37,963 nt of DNA from Klebsiella pneumoniae (GTDB lineage Bacteria > Myxococcota_A > UBA796 > SXON01): positions 1 to 37,963 of the forward strand of contig CAMAWH010000046.1 of NCBI GenBank assembly GCA_945861635.1. The letters are read 5' to 3'. A model generated the notes under the pieces. The model ran no database searches, had not been told where the DNA came from, and was given only the letters and a program-made list of their open reading frames with translations. This document shows, piece after piece, positions 1 to 8,763 of the stretch. The translations under genes were made by a program, and so were the position numbers. The first letter of the stretch is position 1. Every line of letters starts with the position of its first letter.

Positions 1-150
1 GAAGGCGTGGAAATGGTCATGCCGGGTGACCGCGTGGAGATGGAGATCGAGCTGATCACGCCGATCGCCATCGAGAAGCAGCTTCGATTCGCCATCCGCG
101 AGGGCGGACGCACCGTCGGCGCCGGCGTCGTTTCCGACATCATCAAGTAA
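1..150 (+). CDS. tuf: Elongation factor Tu, C-terminal end (partial)
   Basis: This is the last 49 codons of EF-Tu, the GTPase that carries aminoacyl-tRNA to the ribosome; the 5' part lies outside the window. The frame contains the domain III signature [19 protein letters not shown] and then [16 protein letters not shown], which are nearly invariant in EF-Tu. The stop is followed 11 bases later by rpsJ, the usual tuf-rpsJ junction of the str and S10 operons, so rpsJ is probably co-transcribed with tuf. No promoter is visible in the short gap. Confidence 0.97.
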   Translation, partial: EGVEMVMPGDRVEMEIELITPIAIEKQLRFAIREGGRTVGAGVVSDIIK

Positions 151-161
151 GTAGAGGGAAC

Positions 162-476
162 ATGGCTTCGACCAATCGCATTCGCATTCGCCTCAAGGCG
201 TATGACCACAAGTTGCTCGACAAGTCGGCGCGGGAGATCGTAGATACCGCGCGTCGTACCGGCGTGAGCATTCGTGGCCCCTTCCCCCTCCCCACGACGG
301 TGTCGCGGTGGACGGTCCTCCGCGGCCCGCACGTCGACAAAAAGTCGCGCGAGCAGTTTGAGCGCCGGACGCATCATCGTCTCCTCGACATCCTGGAACC
401 CACGCAGGCCACGGTGGACGCGCTGATGAAGCTCGACCTCTCGGCCGGCGTACACGTCGAAATCAAGCTGTCGTAG
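162..476 (+). CDS. rpsJ: 30S ribosomal protein S10
   Basis: S10 (104 aa, normal length) sits in the head of the small subunit and in many bacteria also takes part in NusB-dependent antitermination. The family signatures [22 protein letters not shown] and [21 protein letters not shown] are present in order. A GAGGG ribosome-binding site lies just before the ATG. Unusually, the next gene, 15 bases downstream, is rplD (L4) and not rplC (L3). Confidence 0.98.
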   Translation: MASTNRIRIRLKAYDHKLLDKSAREIVDTARRTGVSIRGPFPLPTTVSRWTVLRGPHVDKKSREQFERRTHHRLLDILEPTQATVDALMKLDLSAGVHVEIKLS

Positions 477-491
477 GCATCCGGAGACACC

Positions 492-1115
492 ATGCCCAAG
501 GTAGACATTTTCAACACTGCGAAAGTCAAGGTCGGCGAAGCCGATCTCGATGACGCCGTGTTCGGAGCAGAAGTGAAGGAGCACCTGTTTCACATGGTGG
601 TCCGTCATCAGCTCGCCGCTCGGCGCAGCGGCAATCACAAGACCAAGCGTCGCGCAGAAGTTGCGGGCGGTGGAAAGAAGGCTTGGAAGCAGAAGGGAAC
701 TGGCCGCGCTCGCGCGGGCGGCAACCGGGCGCCGACCTTCCGCGGGGGTGGTGCCGTGTTCGGCCCGCAGCCACGTAGCCACGCGTTCTCGCTGCCCAAG
801 AAGGTGCGTCGCGCGGCCCTGCGCAGCGCTCTTTCTCGCCGCGTCACCGATAACGCGCTATTCGTGCTCGAAGGCGTAGCGCTTCCCGAAGCGCGTACGC
901 GTCACTTCGTGGCCTTCATGAAGAACTTTGGCTTTGAAAGCCTCCTCGTGGTGCTGCCCGAGACGGACAATGCGGTGACGCTCGCGTCTCGCAACATCCC
1001 GGGTGTCACCGTCCTCCCGGTGGCGGGCCTGAATGTCTATGACATTCTCCGTCATCGCAACATCGTGCTCCACAACGCGGCGATCCAAGCGGTCGTCACG
1101 CGTCTGCAGGGGTGA
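492..1115 (+). CDS. rplD: 50S ribosomal protein L4
   Basis: L4 (207 aa) binds 23S rRNA and sends a loop into the peptide exit tunnel; in gamma-proteobacteria it also represses the S10 operon. The extended-loop signature KAWKQKGTGRARAG followed by FRGGGAVFGPQPRSH is intact at about residues 63-92. A GGAG site sits 5 bases before the ATG. The direct rpsJ-rplD junction, with no room for rplC, is the oddity here; the protein itself looks ordinary. Confidence 0.98.
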   Translation: MPKVDIFNTAKVKVGEADLDDAVFGAEVKEHLFHMVVRHQLAARRSGNHKTKRRAEVAGGGKKAWKQKGTGRARAGGNRAPTFRGGGAVFGPQPRSHAFSLPKKVRRAALRSALSRRVTDNALFVLEGVALPEARTRHFVAFMKNFGFESLLVVLPETDNAVTLASRNIPGVTVLPVAGLNVYDILRHRNIVLHNAAIQAVVTRLQG

Positions 1116-1118
1116 GTC

Positions 1119-1406
1119 ATGGCTGAACTGCACGACATCATCATTCGCCCGCTCGTGACTGAGCGCTCTGCCGCCTGTGAGGCCGCCTTCAACACCTACG
1201 TGTTTGAAGTCGGTGAAACGGCGAACAAGCACGAGATCAAGAGCGCCATCGAGAGTTTCTTCTCGGTCAAGGTCGAGGACGTTCGCACCGTCCGCGTCCG
1301 TGGCAAGTACAAGCGCTTCGGCCGCTTTTACGGCAAGCGTTCCAACTGGAAGAAAGCGTACGTGAAACTCGCGTCCGGCCATTCCATCAACTTCTTCGAG
1401 GCATGA
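1119..1406 (+). CDS. rplW: 50S ribosomal protein L23
   Basis: L23 (95 aa) lies beside the exit tunnel and is the docking site of trigger factor and SRP. The start [10 protein letters not shown] and the later block [20 protein letters not shown] are typical of the family, and the length is normal. It begins 3 bases after the rplD stop and ends 1 base before rplB, which suggests translational coupling. Confidence 0.97.
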   Translation: MAELHDIIIRPLVTERSAACEAAFNTYVFEVGETANKHEIKSAIESFFSVKVEDVRTVRVRGKYKRFGRFYGKRSNWKKAYVKLASGHSINFFEA

Positions 1407-1407
1407 G

Positions 1408-2232
<825 letters not shown>

Positions 2233-2244
2233 GGAGCCCAAAAC

Positions 2245-2529
2245 ATGGCACGTTCCGTAAAAAAGGGTCCATTCGTCGACCAGTACCTCATCGTCAAGGC
2301 CGCCTCCGCGCGCGCTGCGGGGCAGAACAGCGGGCGCGTCATCAAGACGTGGTCGCGCCGTTCGACGGTGCTCCCCGATTTCGTCGGACTCACGTTTGCC
2401 GTTCACAACGGCAAGAAGTTTGTCCCCGTCTACGTTTCCGAGAACATGGTTGGTCACAAACTCGGCGAGTTTGCGGCTACCCGTACGTTCTACGGTCACG
2501 CCTCTGACCGCAAGACCAAGGTGCGCTGA
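2245..2529 (+). CDS. rpsS: 30S ribosomal protein S19
   Basis: S19 (94 aa) binds 16S rRNA in the 30S head together with S13. The start [12 protein letters not shown], the block [16 protein letters not shown] and the end [18 protein letters not shown] are the family hallmarks. A GGAG site lies 8 bases before the ATG. The stop codon overlaps the rplV start by one base (TGATG), so L22 translation is probably coupled. Confidence 0.98.
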   Translation: MARSVKKGPFVDQYLIVKAASARAAGQNSGRVIKTWSRRSTVLPDFVGLTFAVHNGKKFVPVYVSENMVGHKLGEFAATRTFYGHASDRKTKVR

Positions 2530-2882
2530 TGGATGCCGTTGCCTCCCTTCGTTTCGCTCGTGTTTCGGCACGCAAGGCCCGGCTCGTCGCCGACGTCGTG
2601 CGTGGTCGCAACGCTGGCCAGGCGCTTGAAATCCTGACCTTCTTGCCGAAAAAGACCGCGCCGCTGATCAAGGGCCTGGTCGAATCCGCCATTGCGAACG
2701 CGGAGCACGCGGCCAAGCGTGACAACCGGTCGCTGGATATCGACACGCTGTACGTGAAGTCGATTGAGGTCGGGCAAGGCCCGGGTCTCCGTCGCTTCAG
2801 GCCCCGCGCGCAGGGTCGTGCCACCCCCATTCTGAAGAAGACCGCGCACATCACGGTCACCCTCGCCGAAGTCAAGGAGTAA
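2529..2882 (+). CDS. rplV: 50S ribosomal protein L22
   Basis: L22 (117 aa) lines the exit tunnel with L4; its beta-hairpin loop is where macrolide-resistance mutations arise. Visible signatures are [16 protein letters not shown] near the N-terminus and [18 protein letters not shown] in the tunnel hairpin. Both are intact. The start overlaps the rpsS stop, and rpsC follows after 2 bases. Confidence 0.97.
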   Translation: MDAVASLRFARVSARKARLVADVVRGRNAGQALEILTFLPKKTAPLIKGLVESAIANAEHAAKRDNRSLDIDTLYVKSIEVGQGPGLRRFRPRAQGRATPILKKTAHITVTLAEVKE

Positions 2883-2884
2883 CC

Positions 2885-3547
2885 ATGGGTCAAAAGGTCA
2901 ATCCGATCGGATTTCGCGTCGGTATCACCCGTCCGTGGGAGTCGAAGTGGTTCGCAGAGCGTGACTACCAGCGCTTCCTCCACGAGGACATTGCGATTCG
3001 CAAGTTCCTCAAGGAGAAGCTGTTTGTAGCCGGTGTTTCCAAGATTCGCATCGAACGCGCGGCCAACAAGGCGAAGGTCTACATCCACGCCGCCAAGCCG
3101 GGCGTCATCATCGACAAGCGTGCGCGCGGCCTCGATCAGCTTCGTGCCGACCTCCAAAAGATGGTTCAGACGGAGGTATTCCTCAACGTCATGGAGGTCC
3201 GCAAGATTGATACGGACGCCATTCTCGTCGCCGAGAACATCGCCGCCCAGCTCGAGAAGCGTGTGAGCTTCCGTCGCGCCATGAAAAAGGCGATGATGCA
3301 GTCCAAGAAGGCGGGCGCGAAGGGAATCAAGGTGATGTGCGCGGGCCGTCTCGGCGGCGCCGAAATGTCGCGTACCGAGTGGTATCGCGAAGGGCGCGTG
3401 CCGCTTCACACGCTGCGCGCCGACGTGGATTACGGCTTGGCCGAAGCGAAGACCACCTACGGCGTCATCGGCGTCAAAGTGTGGATCTTCAAGGGTGAGC
3501 TCAGCACCGGCGAAGATGATCGCCTGAACGCCGAACGGACCATTTAG
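2885..3547 (+). CDS. rpsC: 30S ribosomal protein S3, degenerate KH loop
   Basis: S3 (220 aa) forms part of the mRNA entry channel. The N-terminus [22 protein letters not shown] and the C-terminal domain [21 protein letters not shown] / [16 protein letters not shown] are typical. The KH domain is odd. Where the family normally has a GxxG loop (GKKG in many bacteria), this protein reads [13 protein letters not shown], so both loop glycines of the expected register are absent. The reading frame continues normally on both sides, so this looks like a real substitution and not a frameshift. Confidence 0.96.
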   Translation: MGQKVNPIGFRVGITRPWESKWFAERDYQRFLHEDIAIRKFLKEKLFVAGVSKIRIERAANKAKVYIHAAKPGVIIDKRARGLDQLRADLQKMVQTEVFLNVMEVRKIDTDAILVAENIAAQLEKRVSFRRAMKKAMMQSKKAGAKGIKVMCAGRLGGAEMSRTEWYREGRVPLHTLRADVDYGLAEAKTTYGVIGVKVWIFKGELSTGEDDRLNAERTI

Positions 3548-3568
3548 TTCCTACGATTTAGCCCACAG

Positions 3569-3588
3569 GGGCGCCAACCAAGGCGTCC
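3569..3588 (+). promoter_or_regulatory. Hairpin abutting the rplP ribosome-binding site
   Basis: In the 53-base rpsC-rplP spacer, GGGCGCC (3569-3575) pairs with GGCGTCC (3582-3588) around an AACCAA loop: 7 pairs including one G-U. The stem ends immediately before the GGGAG ribosome-binding site of rplP. There is no T-tract, so a terminator is unlikely; an effect on rplP translation or on RNA processing is possible but inferred. Confidence 0.5.
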
Positions 3589-3600
3589 GGGAGATTCACC

Positions 3601-4016
<416 letters not shown>

Positions 4017-4017
<1 letters not shown>

Positions 4018-4340
4018 TGAAACCGACTGACTTCTCCGCGCTGTCCGATGAGGCGCTTGTGCATAAGGAAATGGACTTGGAGCGTACGCTTCTCGGCCAC
4101 CAGTTCCGCCATCGCATTGGCAAGTTGGAGAATACCAGCCTGCTCGGTCGCGCTCGTCGCGACATCGCCCGCGCGCAGACAGTCCTGACGACGCGGGAAC
4201 GCGCGGCAGGAGAGAACAAGGGCACGCTCAAGGCGAAGTTCGCAACTACCTACGTTGTGACGGCCGTATCGGCCGGAGCGGCGGAGGCGGGTGGCGGCTT
4301 CCTCAAGGGTTTGCTTGACAAGCCGGAGGCGGCGGAGTAA
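4017..4340 (+). CDS. rpmC: 50S ribosomal protein L29 with long C-terminal extension
   Basis: L29 sits at the exit tunnel next to L23. Residues 1 to about 64 match the usual two-helix L29: LSDEALVHKEMDLERTLL, then QFRHRIGKLENTSLLGRARRDIARAQTVL. The family is normally about 60-70 aa, but this protein has 107. The extra 40 or so residues are basic at first and then Ala/Gly-rich and partly hydrophobic (TTYVVTAVSAGAAEAGGGFL). No frameshift is needed, and base composition does not change. The extension would emerge near the tunnel exit; its role is unknown. Confidence 0.93.
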
Positions 4341-4358
4341 ATCCGCGGCTTCTTCCCC

Positions 4359-4417
4359 CCGGACAGGCTCGCCTGTTCGGACCCCGCACGAGTCCACGAA
4401 TAGTGGAGACCTGCGGG
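4359..4417 (+). promoter_or_regulatory. Two consecutive hairpins in the rpmC-rpsQ spacer
   Basis: The 109-base spacer contains a 9-bp stem, CCGGACAGG (4359-4367) with CCTGTTCGG (4372-4380), around the tetraloop CTCG. A second, longer element follows: CCCGCA (4383-4388) pairs with TGCGGG (4412-4417) and encloses TCCAC (4393-4397) / GTGGA (4403-4407). Neither is followed by a T-tract. No good ribosome-binding site is visible before rpsQ, so the structure may influence rpsQ expression, or it may be an RNA-processing site. This is inference. Confidence 0.5.
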
Positions 4418-4449
4418 TTCTCGTTCAACCACGGAAATCGGTGTAGAAC

Positions 4450-4719
4450 ATGTCTTCCGACGAAGTCGCGAAGGGTCGTCGACGCCAGCTGCGTGGGCGT
4501 GTCGTGTCCGATAAAATGGACAAGACCGTCGTCGTATGTGTCGAGCGTACCTACAAGCACGCGAAATACCGCAAGTACGTCACCGCTCAGGCGACCTACA
4601 AAGCCCACGACGAAGAGAACGCCTGCAAGGTCGACGATGTCGTTGTCATCGAGGAATCCCGTCCGCTGTCGCGTACCAAGCGTTGGACGGTTGTGGAACG
4701 AGTGGGGGGTGCGGCGTGA
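4450..4719 (+). CDS. rpsQ: 30S ribosomal protein S17
   Basis: S17 (89 aa) is a primary 16S rRNA-binding protein with an OB fold. The signatures [30 protein letters not shown] and the end [20 protein letters not shown] are typical. The gene follows an unusually long, structured 109-base spacer after rpmC. The ATG at 4450 lacks a strong Shine-Dalgarno sequence, but its frame has no better upstream start. The gene ends in a 4-base overlap (GTGA) with rplN. Confidence 0.96.
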   Translation: MSSDEVAKGRRRQLRGRVVSDKMDKTVVVCVERTYKHAKYRKYVTAQATYKAHDEENACKVDDVVVIEESRPLSRTKRWTVVERVGGAA

Positions 4720-5084
4720 TCCAGATGCAGTCCCACCTCGACGTCGCGGACAACTCCGGGGCCCGTCGCGTGCAGTGCATCAAAGTGATTGGCGGCAGCA
4801 AGCGGAAGTACGCCTCGCTGGGTGACGTCATCATCGTCGCCGTCAAAGAGGCCATTCCCAACGGAAAGGTCAAGAAGGGCGAAGTTGCCCGGGCCGTTAT
4901 CGTTCGCACGGCCAAAGAAGTTCGCCGTGCGGACGGCAGCTACATCCGCTTCGATACCAATTCTGCGGTGCTCATCGACAACAAAGGTGAGCCCGTCGGC
5001 ACCCGCATTTTCGGGCCCGTCGCCCGCGAGCTGCGCGGCAAGCAGTACATGAAAATCGTGGCGCTCGCGCCCGAAGTTCTGTGA
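4716..5084 (+). CDS. rplN: 50S ribosomal protein L14
   Basis: L14 (122 aa) contacts 16S rRNA and helps bridge the subunits. I chose the GTG at 4716 because it gives the canonical N-terminus [19 protein letters not shown] and the exact family length. The same frame is open further upstream, but that part is out-of-frame S17 sequence. The block [28 protein letters not shown] closes the protein as expected. The GTG overlaps the rpsQ stop codon. Confidence 0.97.
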   Translation: MIQMQSHLDVADNSGARRVQCIKVIGGSKRKYASLGDVIIVAVKEAIPNGKVKKGEVARAVIVRTAKEVRRADGSYIRFDTNSAVLIDNKGEPVGTRIFGPVARELRGKQYMKIVALAPEVL

Positions 5085-5091
5085 GTTCACC

Positions 5092-5415
5092 ATGAAGAAC
5101 AAACTCCGCATTCACCGTGACGACACCGTCGTCGTCATCACCGGCAAGGACAAGGGAAAAGTCGCGAAAGTCGTTCGCATTCTTCCCGATGTTCGCCAGG
5201 TCGTGGTCGAGGGCGTCGGCGTCGCCAAGCGGCACGTGAAGGCCCAGGGCGAAACGGCCGGCCAGATCGTCAACAAGGAACGCGCAATCGATGTGTCGAA
5301 CGTCGCGCTCTGGAATGCGTCGGAGAATCGCCGCATCAAGGTCGCCTACAAGACTCTGGAAGATGGCACAAAGGTTCGCGTCGATCGAAAGACTGGCGCG
5401 CAGTTGGACGCGTGA
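5092..5415 (+). CDS. rplX: 50S ribosomal protein L24
   Basis: L24 (107 aa) is an assembly initiator for the 50S subunit. The KOW motif [22 protein letters not shown] lies at the N-terminus, followed by [14 protein letters not shown] and the conserved [14 protein letters not shown] block. Length and order are normal. It starts 7 bases after rplN. Confidence 0.97.
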   Translation: MKNKLRIHRDDTVVVITGKDKGKVAKVVRILPDVRQVVVEGVGVAKRHVKAQGETAGQIVNKERAIDVSNVALWNASENRRIKVAYKTLEDGTKVRVDRKTGAQLDA

Positions 5416-5422
5416 GGGGAAC

Positions 5423-5965
5423 ATGAATCCGCGTTTGCAAATCGTCTACCGCTCCGCCGCCGTGCCCGCGCTCCAAACCGAGTTCGGGTACACCAACGTC
5501 ATGCAGGTGCCGCGCCTCGAGAAGATCGTGGTCAACACCTCGGTGAAGGAAGCCACTCAGAACGTCAAGGTGCTCGACACTGCGGCCGAAGAGTTGGCAC
5601 TCATCACCGGACAGAAGCCGCAGATTCGAAAGGCCCGCAAGGCCATTGCGAATTTCAAGCTTCGAGCTGGTGTTCCTATCGGCGCTCGCGTCACGCTTCG
5701 TGGCACCCGCATGTGGGAATTCCTCGATCGCCTGATCAACATCGCGCTTCCTCGGGTGCGCGACTTCCGGGGAATTAATCCTCGCGCCTTTGACGGGCGC
5801 GGGAACTACTCCCTCGGCATCACCGAGCAGATCATCTTTCCAGAGATCAACTACGACCGTGTGTCCAAGATCACGGGTATGAACATCTCTATCGTCACCA
5901 ACGCGAAGTCGGATGCAGAGGGGAAGGCGCTTTTGGCCGCTCTCGGCATGCCCTTCCGCCAATAA
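5423..5965 (+). CDS. rplE: 50S ribosomal protein L5
   Basis: L5 (180 aa) binds 5S rRNA and contacts P-site tRNA. The start is the ATG at 5423, preceded by GAGGGGA; the frame is also open upstream, but that part overlaps rplX. Typical blocks are [63 protein letters not shown] and [15 protein letters not shown]. All are intact. Confidence 0.97.
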   Translation: MNPRLQIVYRSAAVPALQTEFGYTNVMQVPRLEKIVVNTSVKEATQNVKVLDTAAEELALITGQKPQIRKARKAIANFKLRAGVPIGARVTLRGTRMWEFLDRLINIALPRVRDFRGINPRAFDGRGNYSLGITEQIIFPEINYDRVSKITGMNISIVTNAKSDAEGKALLAALGMPFRQ

Positions 5966-5975
5966 CGGAGGCAAC

Positions 5976-6161
5976 GTGGCCAAGAAGTCCATGATCGCCA
6001 AGGCGAAGCGCACCGCAAAGTTCTCGGCGCGTCAGCACAACCGGTGTCCGCTGTGCGGCCGTCCGCGCGCATTCCTGCGCAAGTTCAACATGTGCCGCAT
6101 CTGTTTCCGGACGCTCTCGCTGAAAGGCGAGATCCCCGGGGTCATGAAGGCGAGCTGGTAG
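5976..6161 (+). CDS. rpsN: 30S ribosomal protein S14, zinc-ribbon type
   Basis: This is the short (61 aa), zinc-binding form of S14. The ribbon [20 protein letters not shown] supplies four cysteines, and the C-terminus [12 protein letters not shown] is the family ending. It starts with GTG at 5976 behind a good GGAGG site. Organisms with this form do not depend on the longer, zinc-free paralogue, though some carry both. Confidence 0.97.
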   Translation: MAKKSMIAKAKRTAKFSARQHNRCPLCGRPRAFLRKFNMCRICFRTLSLKGEIPGVMKASW

Positions 6162-6171
6162 GGAGGGAGCC

Positions 6172-6570
6172 ATGCCGACGACCGATCCAATCGCGGATTT
6201 GCTCACTCGCATCCGCAATGCAATTCAGGCCCGGCACAGCAATGTGTTGGTCCCGCGCTCGAAGATGAAGCTCGAGATCGTGAAGATCCTCAAGAATGAG
6301 GGTTTTCTCGAGGGCTACATCGACCAGCCGGAGCACATGCCGCCGCAGATCAAGCTTTTCCTGAAGTACGACGGAGATAAGTCCGGCGTCATTCAGGGGC
6401 TCAAGCGGGTGTCCAGTCCAAGTCGGCGTTTCTACGTTGGCAAGGACGAGGTTCCCCGGGTCCGAAACGGCCTCGGCTTGGCGATTCTCACCACGCCGCG
6501 TGGCGTCCTCTCCGACAAGGCGGCACGTACCGCCGGCGTCGGTGGGGAAGTCATCTGCTACGTCTGGTAG
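6172..6570 (+). CDS. rpsH: 30S ribosomal protein S8
   Basis: S8 (132 aa) binds the central domain of 16S rRNA; in gamma-proteobacteria it represses the spc operon. The start [19 protein letters not shown] and the end [20 protein letters not shown]...GGEVICYVW are canonical. A GGAGGGAG stretch lies just before the ATG. The middle, with [20 protein letters not shown], is also typical. Confidence 0.97.
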   Translation: MPTTDPIADLLTRIRNAIQARHSNVLVPRSKMKLEIVKILKNEGFLEGYIDQPEHMPPQIKLFLKYDGDKSGVIQGLKRVSSPSRRFYVGKDEVPRVRNGLGLAILTTPRGVLSDKAARTAGVGGEVICYVW

Positions 6571-6578
6571 GAGGAGAC

Positions 6579-7118
6579 ATGTCTCGTATTGGAAAGCTTC
6601 CGATTACCGTTCCCGCCGGCGTCACCGTTAGCGTGAGCGGAGCGGTGGTCACGGTGAAGGGCCCCAAGGGAACCTTGACCCAGGGCCTGACCGAAGGCGT
6701 GGAACTCAAGCAGGAAGGCACGACGTTGACCGTTGCCCGTCGCGATGATTCGCGGCAGGTTCGTTCGCTGCACGGCCTCACCCGCGCACTCGTCAACAAC
6801 ATGGTTACGGGCGTCACCAAGGGTTTTGAGCGCAAGCTTGAGATTCAGGGCGTCGGCTTCAAGAGTGAAGTCCGCGGCAAGTCCGTGGTCCTTTCTCTTG
6901 GATATTCGCACCAGATCGATTTCCCGTTTCCGCCGGGTATCACCATCGAAGTCGAGAAAGGAACGATGCTGACCGTGAAGGGCAGTGATCGCCAGCTCGT
7001 CGGAGAAACGGCGGCCAAGCTTCGCGGCCTGCGTTCGCCAGACAGCTACAAAGGCAAGGGCGTTCGCTTCGAAGGCGAATACATCAAGCTCAAAGCCGGC
7101 AAGACGGCCAAGAAGTAA
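6579..7118 (+). CDS. rplF: 50S ribosomal protein L6
   Basis: L6 (179 aa) lies near the factor-binding site of the large subunit. It starts MSRIGKLPITVPAGV, contains VKGPKGTL, and has the C-terminal signature RSPDSYKGKGVRFEGEYIK-LKAGKTAKK. The ATG is preceded by AGGAGGAGA. Two alpha/beta domains of similar fold are expected from the length, which is normal. Confidence 0.97.
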   Translation: MSRIGKLPITVPAGVTVSVSGAVVTVKGPKGTLTQGLTEGVELKQEGTTLTVARRDDSRQVRSLHGLTRALVNNMVTGVTKGFERKLEIQGVGFKSEVRGKSVVLSLGYSHQIDFPFPPGITIEVEKGTMLTVKGSDRQLVGETAAKLRGLRSPDSYKGKGVRFEGEYIKLKAGKTAKK

Positions 7119-7127
7119 GGAGACGCC

Positions 7128-7496
7128 ATGGCAAACCAGAACCCTACCGCTGTCGCCAGGTCGCGCCGCAAGCTTCGCATCCGCAAGAAGGTGTGGGGCA
7201 GCGTCGAACGGCCTCGCCTGTCCGTTTTCCGCTCTGCGGGACACATTTACGCGCAGATCATCCGAGATACGGACGGGGTCACCCTCGTCGCGGCCTCGAC
7301 GCTCTCCCCAGAGCTGAAGAGTCACGAAGGGCATCGCGGCAACATTGAAGCAGCGAAGGCCGTCGGCAAGTTGATTGCCGAACGCGCGAAGGGCGCGTCG
7401 ATCAGTCAAGTCGTATTTGACCGGAACGGCTTCCTCTACCACGGTCGCGTCAGCGCGTTGGCAGATGCCGCGCGGGAAGCAGGCCTTGATTTCTAA
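7128..7496 (+). CDS. rplR: 50S ribosomal protein L18
   Basis: L18 (122 aa) binds 5S rRNA. The block [20 protein letters not shown], the [17 protein letters not shown] helix and the end [26 protein letters not shown] are standard. A strong TAAGGAG site precedes the ATG. The spacer to rpsE is longer than usual and carries a hairpin. Confidence 0.97.
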   Translation: MANQNPTAVARSRRKLRIRKKVWGSVERPRLSVFRSAGHIYAQIIRDTDGVTLVAASTLSPELKSHEGHRGNIEAAKAVGKLIAERAKGASISQVVFDRNGFLYHGRVSALADAAREAGLDF

Positions 7497-7504
7497 CCTT
7501 TGGA

Positions 7505-7523
7505 GGGGCGGTCCTGCCGCCCC
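7505..7523 (+). promoter_or_regulatory. GC-rich hairpin between rplR and rpsE
   Basis: GGGGCGG (7505-7511) pairs perfectly with CCGCCCC (7517-7523) around a TCCTG loop. There is no T-tract on either strand. It lies 19 bases before the rpsE start and just upstream of its GGAG ribosome-binding site. It could stabilise or modulate the downstream message; no family of r-protein leader that I recognise matches it. Confidence 0.45.
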
Positions 7524-7541
7524 AACGATGGAGCGCATGTG

Positions 7542-8111
7542 GTGAATCGCAACAACCGTCCTCGCAAACAAGCCGATGACGCTCAGCTCATCGAGAAGAC
7601 GATTTTCGTCAATCGCGTCGCCAAAGTCGTGAAGGGCGGACGTCGGTTCAGCTTTGCCGCGCTTGTCGTCGTCGGCAGCGGCGAGGGTCGGATCGGCATC
7701 GGTCAGGGCAAGGCCAATGAGGTTCCCGAGGCGGTCCGAAAGGCCACGGAACGCGCACGCCGCACGATGATGGATGTCCCGGTCATCGACGGAACGGTGG
7801 CCCATCAGGTCATCGGCGAATATGGCTCGGGCAAGGTTCTTCTTCGCCCGGCAAGTCCGGGAACGGGCGTCATCGCCGGACCCGTGGTTCGCGCCATTCT
7901 GGATGCCGCCGGGTACCACAACGTCCTGACCAAGAGCCTCGGCAGCTCGAATCCGCACAACGTTGTCAAGGCCACGCTGCGTGCGCTCCAAGATCTGGAA
8001 TCGCCGGAGCAAGTGGCGACACGTCGCGGAAAGTCGCTGGAAGATATCCTCGCCAATTACGACCTTGGTCACCGCGTCTGGAGTGGCGCGGCGGCTGATG
8101 CCCCTCGATAG
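7542..8111 (+). CDS. rpsE: 30S ribosomal protein S5
   Basis: S5 (189 aa from this start) helps maintain decoding accuracy. I prefer the GTG at 7542 because GGAG lies 8 bases upstream; a second GTG sits at 7539, and an upstream ATG-like start would translate the hairpin. Signatures are [70 protein letters not shown] and [15 protein letters not shown]. The rest of the protein is ordinary. Confidence 0.95.
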   Translation: MNRNNRPRKQADDAQLIEKTIFVNRVAKVVKGGRRFSFAALVVVGSGEGRIGIGQGKANEVPEAVRKATERARRTMMDVPVIDGTVAHQVIGEYGSGKVLLRPASPGTGVIAGPVVRAILDAAGYHNVLTKSLGSSNPHNVVKATLRALQDLESPEQVATRRGKSLEDILANYDLGHRVWSGAAADAPR

Positions 8112-8120
8112 GAGCCCCCT

Positions 8121-8318
8121 ATGAATCGCCTAAAGGTCACGCTCGAGCGGTCGCAAATCCGCTGTGATGAGCGCCAGCGCGCGACGCTGCGTGGACTCGG
8201 TCTGCGCCGCATCGGACGCAGTCGCGAACTCGAAAACACCCCCGCCGTTCGCGGCATGATCAAGGCCGTGCTCCATCTGGTCAAGGTGGAAGAGGTCCCC
8301 GAGGTCTCCAATGGCTGA
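8121..8318 (+). CDS. rpmD: 50S ribosomal protein L30
   Basis: L30 (65 aa) is a small large-subunit protein that is absent from some bacteria. [29 protein letters not shown] shows the family pattern, followed by [19 protein letters not shown]. The ATG is preceded by TAGGAG. Its 3' end overlaps the rplO start by 8 bases. Confidence 0.95.
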   Translation: MNRLKVTLERSQIRCDERQRATLRGLGLRRIGRSRELENTPAVRGMIKAVLHLVKVEEVPEVSNG

Positions 8319-8763
8319 TGAACTCACCAACCTCCACCCTGTTCCGGGCGCCCAGCGCGCGCGGACACGCATTGGCCGTGGTCAGGGCTCGGGCCTTGGA
8401 AAGACCGCCGGTAAGGGGCAGAAGGGCCAGCAGGCGCGTACAGGTTCCCCGCGGAAGCGCGGCTTCGAAGGAGGCCAGATGCCGCTGCTTCGCCGCCTGC
8501 CGAAGGTCGGTTTCACGCCGCCCTTCCAAAAGGACTTCAGCATTGTGAACCTCGACTCGTTGGCGGGGTTTGCGGCCGGCGCGGTCGTCGATGCGGAGTC
8601 GCTGTCGACGGCCGGCATCCTTTCGCGTGTCGGTCGCAACGGCGTGAAGGTGCTCGGGCGCGGTGAACTCGCGGTCGCACTCACGGTGAAGGCCGCGAAG
8701 GTCTCGGAGTCCGCTCGCGCGAAGATCGAAGCGGCGGGCGGTACCGTCGAGGTCGTTGCGTGA
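8311..8763 (+). CDS. rplO: 50S ribosomal protein L15
   Basis: L15 (150 aa) is a late 50S assembly protein. The Gly-rich N-terminus [26 protein letters not shown] and [18 protein letters not shown] are hallmarks. The C-terminal block [34 protein letters not shown] is typical. It overlaps rpmD at its start and secY at its end. Confidence 0.97.
   Translation: MADELTNLHPVPGAQRARTRIGRGQGSGLGKTAGKGQKGQQARTGSPRKRGFEGGQMPLLRRLPKVGFTPPFQKDFSIVNLDSLAGFAAGAVVDAESLSTAGILSRVGRNGVKVLGRGELAVALTVKAAKVSESARAKIEAAGGTVEVVA

Noticed and set aside
4536..4715. Upstream extension of the rplN frame
   Set aside because: The extended part is out-of-frame rpsQ sequence; the GTG at 4716 gives the canonical L14 N-terminus.
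6558..8072. Long minus-strand open frame (504 codons) opposite rplF-rplR-rpsE
   Set aside because: It runs antisense to three certain ribosomal genes, matches no protein pattern and is explained by high GC with few stop codons.
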